Of a stretch of 64,000 nucleotides of DNA, positions 18,666 through 28,049 are shown piece by piece. Positions within the stretch are counted from its first letter, which is position 1. Each line of letters opens with the position of its first letter. This DNA is from Sulfurovum sp. (lineage in GTDB: Bacteria; Campylobacterota; Campylobacteria; Campylobacterales; Sulfurovaceae), in contig JAGSGJ010000007.1 of assembly GCA_023955225.1 (NCBI GenBank), forward strand, positions 1 through 64,000, written 5' to 3'. The notes beneath the pieces are model-generated. The model was not told the DNA's origin. It ran no database searches and worked only from the letters and a program-made list of their open reading frames with translations. The position numbers were made by a program, and so were the translations under genes.

Positions 18666-18917
18666 ATGGCATTAGTAATAACTGACGAATGTATTGCATG
18701 TGATGCATGTAGAGAAGAATGTCCAAATGAAGCAATTGAAGAAAATGATCCCGTTTATCTTATAGATCCAGATAGATGTACAGAGTGTGTAGGTCATTTT
18801 GATGAACCTCAATGTATCGCTGTATGTCCTGTAGACTGTATTGTTCCGGATCCTGACAACGTTGAAAACGTTGAAGAGTTAAAATTCAAATATGACAAAC
18901 TGCAAGAAGAAGAGTAG
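18666..18917 (+). CDS. 2[4Fe-4S] ferredoxin, Allochromatium type (YfhL-like)
   Basis: 83 aa. Cluster ligands are C9-x2-C12-x2-C15-x3-C19, then C38-x2-C41-x8-C50-x3-C54. The x8 insertion (CVGHFDEPQC) plus an extra Cys (C58) and a C-terminal extension are marks of Allochromatium-type low-potential ferredoxins. It is a soluble electron carrier, and the partner enzyme cannot be deduced. AGAGGAAACC precedes the ATG. The gap upstream (18591-18665) contains TATAAA at 18640-18645, a candidate -10. It is followed at 8 nt by ppx. Confidence 0.92.
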   Translation: MALVITDECIACDACREECPNEAIEENDPVYLIDPDRCTECVGHFDEPQCIAVCPVDCIVPDPDNVENVEELKFKYDKLQEEE

Positions 18918-18925
18918 ATAGTTTA

Positions 18926-20449
18926 ATGGCAAAACGAACTGCTATCATTGATATCGGTTCAAACTCAGCAAGACTTGTGATCTTTGAAAAAACAAGTCGT
19001 TACGGTTTTCATCTTATCTGCGAACAAAAATCAAAAGTTCGTATTAGTGAAGGTGCGTATGAAAAAGAGGGTTATCTTCAACCCATCGGTATACAAAGAG
19101 CCTATCTCACTTTAAAATCTTTCCTTCACACCATAGACAAATATCAGGCAAATAAAACACTTTGTGTTGCTACTTCTGCACTGAGAGATGCACCAAACGG
19201 AAAAGAATTTGTCCAGTGGATACAAAAAGAGCTTGGACTCTTCATTAAGATCATTGATGGTAACAAAGAAGCCAAATACGGTGGTATAGCTGCAGTCAAT
19301 TTACTTCCTATAAATGAGGGGATTAGTATAGATATCGGTGGAGGATCATCCGATATGTCACTCATTAAAAATGGGCTTATCGTAGATACCTATTCACTCA
19401 ACCTTGGTACAGTGAGACTAAAAGAACTGTTCTTTGACAAAGGACTCACACCCTCAGTGATAAACGAGAAAGCAAAAGCATATATACAACATGAGTTAAA
19501 TCAACTTCCAGAGCATTTTACGCATACCTTGGCCATTGGCATAGGGGGAACAGCAAGAACCCTTTCTAAAGGCATTATGAAGCAAATTGCTTACCCTTTA
19601 GATAAACTCCATGCCTTTTCCTATAACGTTGAAGAGCATAAAGACTATCTTGCTTCAATTCCTCTTTCCAGTGCTAAAAACCTAAAACAGTTCGGATTGA
19701 AAAAAAACCGTTACGACACCATCCGGGAAGGTGCACTGATCTTTAAAGAAATACTTTCCCATATAGGTACACAAACAGTTATTTCAAGTTCAGTCGGTGT
19801 AAGAGAAGGGGTATTTTTAGAACAGTCTCTCAGAGATGATAATCAAAAATTTCCAAGTCATATTAATCCAAGTATTGTTTCCATACTAGATAGATTTAAA
19901 CCTTTAGACATTATAGAAAAGAAACGAAAAACAAAACTCAAACTGGCTTCAAGTCTCTATAGTGTACTTCAAAAAGATATTAAAGATAAAAAGCGCTACG
20001 AAGAAGAGCTTCTATGGGCAGTGAAACTCTCCAGTATAGGACAGACACTTACTGTTTACAAATCTCATCAACATGCCTTCTACATCGCTATGCAAGAACT
20101 GAACTATGGGTTTACGCATGAACAGATACTTCTTATATCTTTGCTATTACGTATGCATGGGAAAGAGCTCCTAAACAAACCTCTATTTGCACACTATAAA
20201 CCTCTTCTTCCCGAAAAGCACACACTGCTTTGGTTAAGTTTTATCTATACGCTTACTGTACTTTTGCATGAGGCTTCTAACAGTGCAAAAATCGTATTTA
20301 ACTATGTAAATCAAACGCTACGTATCACCTCTGACAAACCGTTATATCTGGCAAAAGAAGATGTAAAAGCTTTAGAAAAGCCTATACCGTTTGCCATTAT
20401 TATAGAAGATGAAAGTGCATTGCCTAAAAATGAAAAGTTGGGAATTTAA
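18926..20449 (+). CDS. ppx: Ppx/GppA family exopolyphosphatase / pppGpp phosphohydrolase
   Basis: 507 aa. The ASKHA phosphatase motifs are AIIDIGSNSARLVIFE, SIDIGGGSSDMSLI, LGTVRLKELF and GIGGTARTL. A helical C-terminal domain (about 305-507) corresponds to the HD-like region of long Ppx/GppA proteins. It hydrolyses polyphosphate and/or pppGpp; sequence alone does not separate the two activities. It ends at a hairpin shared with convergent bamA. Confidence 0.9.
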   Translation: MAKRTAIIDIGSNSARLVIFEKTSRYGFHLICEQKSKVRISEGAYEKEGYLQPIGIQRAYLTLKSFLHTIDKYQANKTLCVATSALRDAPNGKEFVQWIQKELGLFIKIIDGNKEAKYGGIAAVNLLPINEGISIDIGGGSSDMSLIKNGLIVDTYSLNLGTVRLKELFFDKGLTPSVINEKAKAYIQHELNQLPEHFTHTLAIGIGGTARTLSKGIMKQIAYPLDKLHAFSYNVEEHKDYLASIPLSSAKNLKQFGLKKNRYDTIREGALIFKEILSHIGTQTVISSSVGVREGVFLEQSLRDDNQKFPSHINPSIVSILDRFKPLDIIEKKRKTKLKLASSLYSVLQKDIKDKKRYEEELLWAVKLSSIGQTLTVYKSHQHAFYIAMQELNYGFTHEQILLISLLLRMHGKELLNKPLFAHYKPLLPEKHTLLWLSFIYTLTVLLHEASNSAKIVFNYVNQTLRITSDKPLYLAKEDVKALEKPIPFAIIIEDESALPKNEKLGI

Positions 20450-20462
20450 AATATTTTGTAGC

Positions 20463-20484
20463 GAGCAAGGAAAGACCCTTGCTC
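20463..20484. terminator. hairpin between convergent ppx and bamA
   Basis: GAGCAAGG (20463-20470) and CCTTGCTC (20477-20484) make a perfect 8-bp stem with a 6-nt loop in the 51-nt gap. TTGT follows on the plus strand, and an A/T-rich run follows on the minus side. It probably works as a bidirectional terminator. Confidence 0.55.
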
Positions 20485-20500
20485 TTGTATAAGAGTAAAG

Positions 20501-22813
20501 CTAGAACCTTGTTCCCATAGAGAACTCAAATACCGCTGTTTGATCACCCTCTTGCTCATCGATCGGATAAGCGAAGACAAGGTTAATAGGTCCAAATCCG
20601 GACTGCCACTCTACAACCACACCCGTTGAAGATCTTGTAATTTCGTTAAAACTATCCTCACCGATCATACCATAATCATAGAAAAATGCCAGTCTCATCT
20701 TTGCTGCTTCAGAAAGAGGGATACTCGCTTCAACACTTGTAGAAGCTCTATGCTTACCTCCTGTTAGTCTTTTAACGTTCGTCACAGGATCAGTCTCACT
20801 AGGAGAAAGGGAATATGGATTATAGCCTCTCACAGATCCTATACCACCCAGAAAGAGCTTCTCCCCGATAGGAAGATACTCATTATCACCAGTACTAATA
20901 CTTGTCATTCTTCCTTTTACACGCAAGATAAGATCATAATCAATCCAATCTTCCAACCCATAATAGAGTCCGACTTTTGCAGATGTTTTTAAGATGGTTG
21001 CATAACCATTCTCTTCACCACTTCCTACAGTACTGTTAAAGTCATCTCCATCCAATTGTGCATACTCAAAGTTTACAGCTGCTTTCATTCCTTCTCTTGG
21101 TGTATAGAAATCATCTGTGTTATCAAAACTTACGCTGGCAAAAAATGAAGCCTTTTTATATTGGTCATTATAAAGATTAAAATAATAATCATTAACCAGT
21201 GTGCTATTTGCATCATTAATCGTTGACTGGTTATCGACATATCCAACCCCTACTGAAGCATGAAAATGTCTATACAACTCTCTACCCACTGTCATAGATC
21301 CACCTAACTGGTCTTGTGTATAATCAATATACTCAAACTCTTTTTTATACAGACTTAATCCAAAACTATACATGCTGTCCCAGACTTTTGGATTGACAAA
21401 AGAAACATTATAATTTGTTGAAATTCTTGAAATATCAAAACCTAAAGTAGAGTTGATCCCTGAACCAAATATATTTTTATCTGAGATAGAAGCATTGAGC
21501 ATCAAACCTTCATAACTTCCATACCCACCACCTGCAGAGATAGTACCTGTAGATGTTTCTTTCACCTTGACAAGCAAGTTGATTTTATCTGCTGAGACTC
21601 TCTGACTTTCTATATCTACTTTTTCAAAGAAACCTGTTCTTCCTAAGGCATTCTTTGAGTCTTTAAGATCTCTGGCATTAAACTTATCACCAGGTGCCAA
21701 ATAGATATAACGACGAATGACCCTGTCTTTAGTACTGTCATTACCGGAGATGACTACATCATTTATAGTAACGGGTTCGCCAGGTTGAACAATATAATTT
21801 AGGTTAATAATTTGTTTTTCCGGATCTTTATGCATTTGTGGAGACACTTTGACATAGGCAAATCCAAAGTTACCCACTTCTTCTTCTATATGTTTCATAT
21901 CATTACGCATACGTTTAATGTTAAATATTCTACCCTCTTTGAGTGTAAGCAAATCTTTTAAATCTTCAGTATTAAGTCCAGCAATCTCTTGTGTAATCCC
22001 TATGGTTCCTACACGATATTGTACACCTTCAACCACCTGATAATCTATTTCTGCATTATACGAACCGAAATCAACTCTCATAAGCGGTTTACTCACTTTA
22101 GCATCCAGATACCCATGTCTCATATAGACATCTTTTACTCTATATGCATCATATTCAAGTTGATCTACACTGGCTTCACCGCTGTCTCTCCAAGGCATCC
22201 AACCAAGCCAATCTCTTTCTTTGTTTGCAAGGTCTAATTCAAGATCATTTTGAACCAACTGTTCTATACCTACAAAGTTTTGTTTTTGGATAATGATCTT
22301 TTCGCCTTTGTTTACATCAAACACTAGAGAAATACTACTTTCTCCCACAGGCGTTGTACTGACATCAACCACTGTGTCATAATAACCTTGACTTTCTAAC
22401 TTAGACAGGAGTGTTCTTTTGGCTTTTTTAACACGTCTTTCATCATATAGGTCACCTTTCTTGAGACCTATACCTTCCAATAGCTTTATACCATCATCGC
22501 CTGATCCATACCCTTTAATGTCAACATTTGCGATAGCCAATTTTTCTTTAAAATGATAAATAAGTACACCACCTTGTTGATCTACCCATACGTCTTTAAA
22601 GTAACCCTGTGAGAAAAAGTTTTTAATGGAATCATTTATTTTCCCAGCATTTATCTCTTCGCCCACACGGATCCCTGCAATCTCTTTTGCAGTCGTGGGA
22701 GAAAGGTGTGCAAGTCCTTCAAATTTAATCTGTGTGACTTTTTGGGCAGAAAGGAGTGAACCTATGAGTATCCAAGTAAAAAGTATTTGAAAAAGTGCTA
22801 TCTTTTTGATCAT
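20501..22813 (-). CDS. bamA: outer membrane protein assembly factor BamA
   Basis: 770 aa Omp85 protein. A signal peptide (MIKKIALFQILFTWILIGSL) precedes five POTRA-type repeats (about 25-420) and a 16-strand barrel. The loop-6 motif is FLGGIGSVRGYNPYSLS, and the chain ends in phenylalanine (EFSMGTRF), a typical beta-signal. It inserts beta-barrel proteins into the outer membrane. The frame extends to a TTG at 22837, but ATG 22813 is preferred because AAGG sits 6 nt upstream and the signal peptide starts there. It is divergent from tyrA. Confidence 0.96.
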   Translation of the reverse strand: MIKKIALFQILFTWILIGSLLSAQKVTQIKFEGLAHLSPTTAKEIAGIRVGEEINAGKINDSIKNFFSQGYFKDVWVDQQGGVLIYHFKEKLAIANVDIKGYGSGDDGIKLLEGIGLKKGDLYDERRVKKAKRTLLSKLESQGYYDTVVDVSTTPVGESSISLVFDVNKGEKIIIQKQNFVGIEQLVQNDLELDLANKERDWLGWMPWRDSGEASVDQLEYDAYRVKDVYMRHGYLDAKVSKPLMRVDFGSYNAEIDYQVVEGVQYRVGTIGITQEIAGLNTEDLKDLLTLKEGRIFNIKRMRNDMKHIEEEVGNFGFAYVKVSPQMHKDPEKQIINLNYIVQPGEPVTINDVVISGNDSTKDRVIRRYIYLAPGDKFNARDLKDSKNALGRTGFFEKVDIESQRVSADKINLLVKVKETSTGTISAGGGYGSYEGLMLNASISDKNIFGSGINSTLGFDISRISTNYNVSFVNPKVWDSMYSFGLSLYKKEFEYIDYTQDQLGGSMTVGRELYRHFHASVGVGYVDNQSTINDANSTLVNDYYFNLYNDQYKKASFFASVSFDNTDDFYTPREGMKAAVNFEYAQLDGDDFNSTVGSGEENGYATILKTSAKVGLYYGLEDWIDYDLILRVKGRMTSISTGDNEYLPIGEKLFLGGIGSVRGYNPYSLSPSETDPVTNVKRLTGGKHRASTSVEASIPLSEAAKMRLAFFYDYGMIGEDSFNEITRSSTGVVVEWQSGFGPINLVFAYPIDEQEGDQTAVFEFSMGTRF

Positions 22814-22838
22814 AATGAGCCTTAGTATAATTTGCAAT

Positions 22839-22844
22839 ATTCTA
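22839..22844 (-). promoter_or_regulatory. candidate -10 box for bamA
   Basis: TAGAAT on the minus strand lies 26-31 nt before the bamA ATG at 22813. A second candidate, TATACT (22829-22824), is closer but would leave almost no leader. Confidence 0.35.
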
Positions 22845-22885
22845 TCTGTTTTTCAATAAGAATCTGATAATAAACAGAGAAATCA

Positions 22886-22894
22886 TGCTATACT
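22886..22894 (+). promoter_or_regulatory. extended -10 promoter for tyrA
   Basis: TGCTATACT fits TGnTATAaT and lies 26 nt before the chosen tyrA ATG. It overlaps the alternative upstream ATG at 22885, which argues that the longer reading is not translated. Confidence 0.5.
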
Positions 22895-22920
22895 CTTTCA
22901 AAAAATCAGGTGGATACATT

Positions 22921-23763
22921 ATGGCCAGAATCAAAGTCGGTATAGTTGGTTTAGGACTTATGGGTGGATCTTTAAGTCTAGCACTTAAAAAGCACTCTAA
23001 AGACTATTATTTCATAGGTCTGGACCATAATGAACGTCATTGTTCCCAGGCGCTTAAACTGGGTCTCGTAGATGAGATCTGTACCTCTACTGAAGCACTC
23101 AAAAGTTGCGATATCATCTTTCTCAGTATTCCAGTAGATGGCATTATCTCTGTTGCCCAACAATTAGGTACTTTAGCTGATACGTGTACCGTCATTGATC
23201 TGGGAAGTACCAAAGAAAAGATCTCTCTTTCCATCCCTTCTGATATTCGACATAATTTTGTGGCTGCACACCCTATGACAGGTACAGAGAAATTTGGCCC
23301 TACTGCTGCACTTGAAGACCTCTATACGGACAAAGTGGTTGTACTATGTGACCTTGAAAAAAGTGGAGAGTATCAACAAAACGTTGCTAAAAAACTTTTT
23401 AATGACATAGGTATGAATATCGTCTGCATGGGTGCCAAAGAGCATGATAGACATGCAGCTTACATCTCACACATGCCCCATGCACTTTCTTATGCATTGG
23501 CTAATTCCGTCATAAAACAAGAGGCTGCAGAAAGTATTATTGCACTTGCAGGCGGTGGGTTTAAAGACATGGGCCGTATCGCAAAATCTTCACCTAATAT
23601 GTGGGAAGATATCTTCAGACAAAACAAGAGCAATGTACTCGAAGCCATCAATTCATTTCAATCCGAACTTAAAAAATGCCAAAAGATGGTAGAGAATGAA
23701 GAGTGGGATACACTGAATGATTGGATGAAAGAAGCCAATACCCTACATGATATCTTGGACTAG
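22921..23763 (+). CDS. tyrA: prephenate dehydrogenase
   Basis: 280 aa. The NAD(P)-binding loop is at the N-terminus (VGIVGLGLMGGSLSLAL), followed by VIDLGSTKEKI, AAHPMTGTEKFGP and HDRHAAYISHMPHALSYAL, the standard TyrA motifs. It oxidatively decarboxylates prephenate to 4-hydroxyphenylpyruvate for tyrosine. ATG 22921 is chosen over 22885 because AGGTGG lies 7 nt upstream and a promoter overlaps the earlier ATG. It is separate from pheA (51.8 kb). Confidence 0.95.
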   Translation: MARIKVGIVGLGLMGGSLSLALKKHSKDYYFIGLDHNERHCSQALKLGLVDEICTSTEALKSCDIIFLSIPVDGIISVAQQLGTLADTCTVIDLGSTKEKISLSIPSDIRHNFVAAHPMTGTEKFGPTAALEDLYTDKVVVLCDLEKSGEYQQNVAKKLFNDIGMNIVCMGAKEHDRHAAYISHMPHALSYALANSVIKQEAAESIIALAGGGFKDMGRIAKSSPNMWEDIFRQNKSNVLEAINSFQSELKKCQKMVENEEWDTLNDWMKEANTLHDILD

Positions 23764-23792
23764 GCTGCAGTCTATATCTCACTATACATACA

Positions 23793-23805
23793 GCCTCAGT
23801 GAGGC
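23793..23805. terminator. short palindrome between convergent tyrA and batD
   Basis: GCCTCA-G-TGAGGC is a compact perfect inverted repeat in a 48-nt convergent gap. It has no T-run. Its arms resemble part of the inverted repeat at 29345-29376. Confidence 0.3.
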
Positions 23806-23811
23806 GTTACT

Positions 23812-25308
23812 CTACCTAAAACGCTCCACCATCTCTTTGAGTACTTTTTTATCTATCTGCACACTTTTATCGCCATTTTTACGGGCATAAAGTTTACGTA
23901 CCATCTCTTCAATTTCAGCATCTTCACTCATATGGGCATAGAGTATCTTCAATGCTTCAGACTCTTTGTAAGGACTGGAAGTTCCCCTTTTTAAACCAGA
24001 TAACCATCTTAAAACAACCATAAACAGTGCACCCAATCCAAAGGCTGCCGCTAGCATCCACCATGCTACACTTTTTACCTCTACTCGCTTTTCGACTGTC
24101 ACTTCATTGGTCTGTACCGCTTGGGCCATATTTGTTTGTACTACACCATATGTATCGGTATTTTCCGCAGCCAAAGATGTTGTAGGTGTTTTCTTAATTT
24201 TGATATCATATGCGTTTACATCAAGTGATTTAATGTGATGATCTTTAGGTGTTAATAGAGAAAAACTTTGCGCAGGAATTACAAAATCTTCTTCCGAGAT
24301 AAAGGCAAAACTTTTACTGTAGCTGCTATACAGTTCTCCATCTACAACCCTTGTGTCTACTTTAGCCTCATCACTGTACACCGTTACACCATCTATCTCA
24401 TATTTAGGAAATTCAAAACTTTCCAAATTACCTTTTCCTTCTATCTTGACTGTGAGGTTTACTGGTTTGTTTGCTTTGACTTCTTGTGCATCTATCGTTG
24501 TATCTACAGTAAAGTCACCCACTAGATCACTCTCTTTTTCCTGCGGTAACACTTCTATCTCTAAAGTATTAGATGCCATCTGCTTCCATTTTGTCCCAAA
24601 ACTCATACCAAATATATCTCTTCTGCTTCTGTCTGCTACGCCTACTTTGGCATGTGCCGGAGTTGCAGTAAAGTTTCCTTCGGCTTGTGGGGTAAGGATA
24701 TACCTTACTTCCTGAACTTGATAGTTGCCTTTTCTATAGGCATTTTGTTCACCCGAATCTGCGACGATAAAACCTGGAAAAGTAGGTGGTGTATATTGTA
24801 CTTCCTGCGATAATCTCACACCGTTCTTTAAAGAAAAATATACTGTCACCATAAGGGATTCTCCCACCATGACCTTCTTTTTATTTGCACTCATTTGCAA
24901 AGAGAACATATTATTGTTTTGTCCGGTAGGTGCGTTGGACGTAACTATGCTTATTGCTATTGGTTTTGTTTTATAATTCTTACCCTCTATCTCTACTTCA
25001 TACGAAGGAATAGTCATATTTTTAGTTGGGAAAAAGGTCAATGTTCTTGTCTTAGTGTGTTGACTTTTCATACTCCCATTGGTATAACTGTACGAGCTGC
25101 TGTTTCCAGTATGCATACCTGCTACGTTATATCCATCAATGGTTTGAATATCTGGGAATTTCACGTTATCTCCCGTAGCTATGATACGTAATTGAACTGC
25201 ATTACCACTCACGACTTCCATACCGGAGACCGTAGCTTCAACACTTGCACCCCATAAATATTGAAAACTGACTGCTATTATGACTACTACTTTACCAAGG
25301 TTTCGCAT
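23812..25308 (-). CDS. batD: BatD-family membrane protein (last gene of the Bat operon)
   Basis: 498 aa. An N-terminal signal peptide (VVVIIAVSFQYLWGA) precedes a long beta-rich extracytoplasmic region. A transmembrane helix lies near residue 425 (WWMLAAAFGLGALFMVVL), and a short cytoplasmic tail follows. Repeated stretches such as VGESLMVTVYFSLKNG and NKPVNLTVKIEGKGNLES are typical of BatD. It lies in the inner membrane, probably in one complex with the VWA proteins upstream. GTG at 25314 is in frame, but ATG 25308 has AAAGGAG 5 nt before it. It overlaps batC by 17 nt. Confidence 0.88.
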   Translation of the reverse strand: MRNLGKVVVIIAVSFQYLWGASVEATVSGMEVVSGNAVQLRIIATGDNVKFPDIQTIDGYNVAGMHTGNSSSYSYTNGSMKSQHTKTRTLTFFPTKNMTIPSYEVEIEGKNYKTKPIAISIVTSNAPTGQNNNMFSLQMSANKKKVMVGESLMVTVYFSLKNGVRLSQEVQYTPPTFPGFIVADSGEQNAYRKGNYQVQEVRYILTPQAEGNFTATPAHAKVGVADRSRRDIFGMSFGTKWKQMASNTLEIEVLPQEKESDLVGDFTVDTTIDAQEVKANKPVNLTVKIEGKGNLESFEFPKYEIDGVTVYSDEAKVDTRVVDGELYSSYSKSFAFISEEDFVIPAQSFSLLTPKDHHIKSLDVNAYDIKIKKTPTTSLAAENTDTYGVVQTNMAQAVQTNEVTVEKRVEVKSVAWWMLAAAFGLGALFMVVLRWLSGLKRGTSSPYKESEALKILYAHMSEDAEIEEMVRKLYARKNGDKSVQIDKKVLKEMVERFR

Positions 25309-26161
25309 CTTCACTCCTTTGACCTTTTTTTTCTTCGCCCATTTGATACATCATTGTAGGTGTCTTGCCTTTTTGCATCTTTTTCATAAGACGTTTCAAC
25401 TCTTGCTCTTTCAACTTTTCTTCTTTACTTTTTTGCTTTTCTGCTTCAGACGGAGAGCCTTCTTTCTCACCTTTTTTATCTTGAGGCTTCTTTTCTTTCC
25501 CGGAGTCAGATTTCTTTTTATCTCCCTCTTTTTTCTTATCTTCTTCTTTCTTCTTTCCGTCTTTGTCATCTTTTTTCTGTTTGTCTTGCTTCTTCTCTTG
25601 ATCTTTATTTTTTCGGTCTTCGTTTTTCTTATCTTGGTCTTTGTGATCTTTATTTTGTTTTTGATCCTGCTTTTGTTTATCGTCTTTCTTTTGTTCTTGA
25701 TCGTTCTGTTGATCTTCGTCTTTTTTATCTTGTTCTTTTTGCTCTTGTTTCTTTTGTTCTTCTTCTTTTTGCTTCTGTTTTTTGGCCAATTCAAGGTTAA
25801 ACTTGGTGTCTTCATCTTCTTTGAGTTTCAAGGCTTTTTCATAAGACTCAATGGCTTGATCCAACTCTTTTTTCTGAAACTGGCTGTTACCAATGTTATG
25901 CAACCTTGTGGCTTCATCTACACCCTCTGCCTTTTCATAGGCTTTAATGGCTTCATCATATTTTTTATCTTTATAGAGCGCATTTCCTATGTCATACTGT
26001 TTTTGAGGACTTTTTGCATCTAAACTGTTTAACAAGGTTGCACTTTTTCCATACTCTTTGGCTTCATATGCCTGATTTGCTTCTTTTATGGTTTTAAAGT
26101 CGGTGAGCCCGGCATGAAGTAACGCACCCGTACTCAGCATACATAACATCAACTTTATCAT
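25292..26161 (-). CDS. batC: BatC-like TPR protein with long charged low-complexity tail
   Basis: 289 aa. A signal-like N-terminus (MIKLMLCMLSTGALLHAGL) is followed by TPR repeats (about 22-125: AIKAYEKAEGVDEATRLHNI, then LDQAIESYEKALKL). A lysine/glutamate/aspartate/glutamine-rich segment (about 128-255) comes next, and then a short C-terminus with KTPTMMYQMGEEKK. In the Bat operons of Bacteroides, BatC is the TPR partner of the VWA proteins. The charged segment is probably disordered. It overlaps batB by 4 nt (ATGA) and batD by 17 nt. The opposite-strand frame through the charged segment is Phe/Leu-rich only because the lysine codons are A-rich. Confidence 0.85.
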   Translation of the reverse strand: MIKLMLCMLSTGALLHAGLTDFKTIKEANQAYEAKEYGKSATLLNSLDAKSPQKQYDIGNALYKDKKYDEAIKAYEKAEGVDEATRLHNIGNSQFQKKELDQAIESYEKALKLKEDEDTKFNLELAKKQKQKEEEQKKQEQKEQDKKDEDQQNDQEQKKDDKQKQDQKQNKDHKDQDKKNEDRKNKDQEKKQDKQKKDDKDGKKKEEDKKKEGDKKKSDSGKEKKPQDKKGEKEGSPSEAEKQKSKEEKLKEQELKRLMKKMQKGKTPTMMYQMGEEKKGQRSEDAKPW

Positions 26162-27129
26162 ACTTCTCTCCTTCTAGGCATCGAACTCAATGAAATGAGC
26201 AAAAATAACAGCCCCGCCCCTAACGGATAATAAAAGTACTCTACACGTTCTTTGACTGTCACCGTACCTTGCTGTTGGTTTGTGTATTTACTTCGTATGA
26301 CAGAAACCAGTTGTGCCATGTCTTCCTTACCGGTACTCGCTACCACGTATGCACCATCATTTTCTTTGGCTACTTCACCCAATGCATCGTTTCTTTGCGT
26401 GATCGCTATGGTACCGTCTTCAAGTGTAAAAGGTTTGCCATTTTCATCGATGACAGGGGCTCCTTTTTCTGTCCCTACCAGTACCACATAAAGATCAATT
26501 TCATTGGCTTTAAGTATCTCTGTAAAGCCTTCTATGGCTTCTTTGTCCCCACCATCAGTGAAAAGTACCATGATCTTAGGCTTTTTCTCTTCGAGTAAAG
26601 AGCTTGCCAATTCACCCAAAGCGGAAAAGTCTGTAGAACCCATATTAATATACGAATCATCTACACCTTCCACCATCATTTTAAGTGTCTCTTTGTCACT
26701 TGAAAAAGGTGCCAAGACAAAAGGACTATAGGCAAATGCCACCACACCTATCTCATCACTTGGCATGGCATCAAAAAATGTACTCATCTTCTTTTTGGCA
26801 AATGTCAAACGGTTGGGATAGATATCTGTACTTCGCATAGACCCGGAGATGTCCAGAGCCGTAAGCAGTGTCAATCCCTGTACCTCTACCGTTTTATCGC
26901 CCTTTTCTATCACCGGTCTGGCCATCGAAACGATCATCAGAAAAAGTGCTAAGAGCATCAACATGTTACGTACGACCAAAGGCATACTCTCATCTGTAGC
27001 ACTTAAACGCTTCAATACCTTGTCATCAAAAATACGAGAGAGTCTCTCTTTGTTGGTAGAGATAAGATATGCAAAAATAATAAAAGGGATAATAAGTGCC
27101 CAAAAAAACTGTGGATTGACAAAACTCAT
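26158..27129 (-). CDS. batB: VWA-domain membrane protein BatB
   Basis: 323 aa. Hydrophobic segments lie at the N-terminus (FFWALIIPFIIFAYLI), at about 55-70 and near the C-terminus. The VWA domain (about 85-270) has the metal-site motif ALDISGSMRS (DxSxS), then VAFAYSPFVLAPFS and LFTDGGDKEA. The fold is held at the membrane with the VWA domain outside the hydrophobic anchors. Its role in the Bat (aerotolerance) system is known only as part of a MoxR-VWA complex. It starts 2 nt after batA. Confidence 0.9.
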   Translation of the reverse strand: MSFVNPQFFWALIIPFIIFAYLISTNKERLSRIFDDKVLKRLSATDESMPLVVRNMLMLLALFLMIVSMARPVIEKGDKTVEVQGLTLLTALDISGSMRSTDIYPNRLTFAKKKMSTFFDAMPSDEIGVVAFAYSPFVLAPFSSDKETLKMMVEGVDDSYINMGSTDFSALGELASSLLEEKKPKIMVLFTDGGDKEAIEGFTEILKANEIDLYVVLVGTEKGAPVIDENGKPFTLEDGTIAITQRNDALGEVAKENDGAYVVASTGKEDMAQLVSVIRSKYTNQQQGTVTVKERVEYFYYPLGAGLLFLLISLSSMPRRREV

Positions 27130-27131
27130 CT

Positions 27132-28049
27132 CTAGACCCCCTTACTGTTTCTAAAATAAACGAACAACAGCAGACTCAGTATGGCTAAAAAAAGCGGATA
27201 GATATACAAATACGTATGTTGTACGATCTTTTTATCATCGATCTTCGTTGCTTCGAGTTTGTCTATCTCATCATAAATTTGAGAAAGTGTCGTTGCGTCC
27301 TGTGCACCAAATGCCAGTCCTTTACCGGCATCTGCAAGTGCCTGCAAGTACTGCCCGTTATAATCACGTGCATCCCCTACACCGATGGCATAGAGTTTTA
27401 TATCACGCTTTTCTATAAGGTTTTTCAGATCCCCGAACGGTACTTTACTCATATTGTCTATACCATCTGTAAGCAAGATGGCTATCTTGGATCTGGCTTT
27501 ACTTTTACTCAAAAGATTGTAACTTTGTACGACTGCATCGTTGATGGCAGTTCGTTTTCCTGCCATACCCATCTTTTGCATCTTTGTGATGTCCGTTAAA
27601 AACTTTTTTTCAAAAGTAAGCGGTGATGCGATAAAGGCAATGTCGGCAAAAGTCACCATACCGATACGGTCATCCTCTCTTCTCTCTATAAAATCACCTA
27701 CCACCTCTTTAACAACATCAAACTTGTTTCTCCACAGATCTGAAGGGTCAAATCCACGCTGTCGCATAGAATCACTGGAATCGATGATCAGTACGATGTC
27801 ACGTCCCTCTTTTTTAGTGTTGGAGTAACTTTTTGTGATCACTGGTGAGGCCAAAGCAATCACTGCAGCCGTGATCCCTATCCATTTTAACCAGGAGAGT
27901 AACGATGACTTGCCTGCACTTTTTGCCATAAGCGTTTTCACATGAGGAAAAAAGATAGCACGACTTCTCTCCTTACACCAAATACTGCAAATGATAAAGA
28001 GAAGTAGTACCCCTAACAGATATGGATACTCAAAACTAAATTGACTCAT
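27132..28049 (-). CDS. batA: VWA-domain membrane protein BatA
   Basis: 305 aa. Two N-terminal hydrophobic segments (about 10-22 and 50-68) and one C-terminal segment (LYIYPLFLAILSLLLFVYF) frame a VWA domain. Its metal-site motif is IIDSSDSMRQRG, followed by VTFADIAFIASPLTFEK and LLTDGIDNMSK. It forms the first of a tandem VWA pair with batB, the standard Bat arrangement. It overlaps the DUF4381 gene by 14 nt. Confidence 0.9.
   Translation of the reverse strand: MSQFSFEYPYLLGVLLLFIICSIWCKERSRAIFFPHVKTLMAKSAGKSSLLSWLKWIGITAAVIALASPVITKSYSNTKKEGRDIVLIIDSSDSMRQRGFDPSDLWRNKFDVVKEVVGDFIERREDDRIGMVTFADIAFIASPLTFEKKFLTDITKMQKMGMAGKRTAINDAVVQSYNLLSKSKARSKIAILLTDGIDNMSKVPFGDLKNLIEKRDIKLYAIGVGDARDYNGQYLQALADAGKGLAFGAQDATTLSQIYDEIDKLEATKIDDKKIVQHTYLYIYPLFLAILSLLLFVYFRNSKGV

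Noticed and set aside
22885..22920. Upstream start for tyrA
   Set aside because: The ATG overlaps an extended -10 promoter and lacks an SD; ATG 22921 has AGGTGG and begins the Rossmann fold.
25280..26023. Long plus-strand frame very rich in Phe and Leu
   Set aside because: It is the antisense of the lysine-rich part of batC; composition is explained by AAA/AAG/GAA codons opposite, and no promoter or SD fits.
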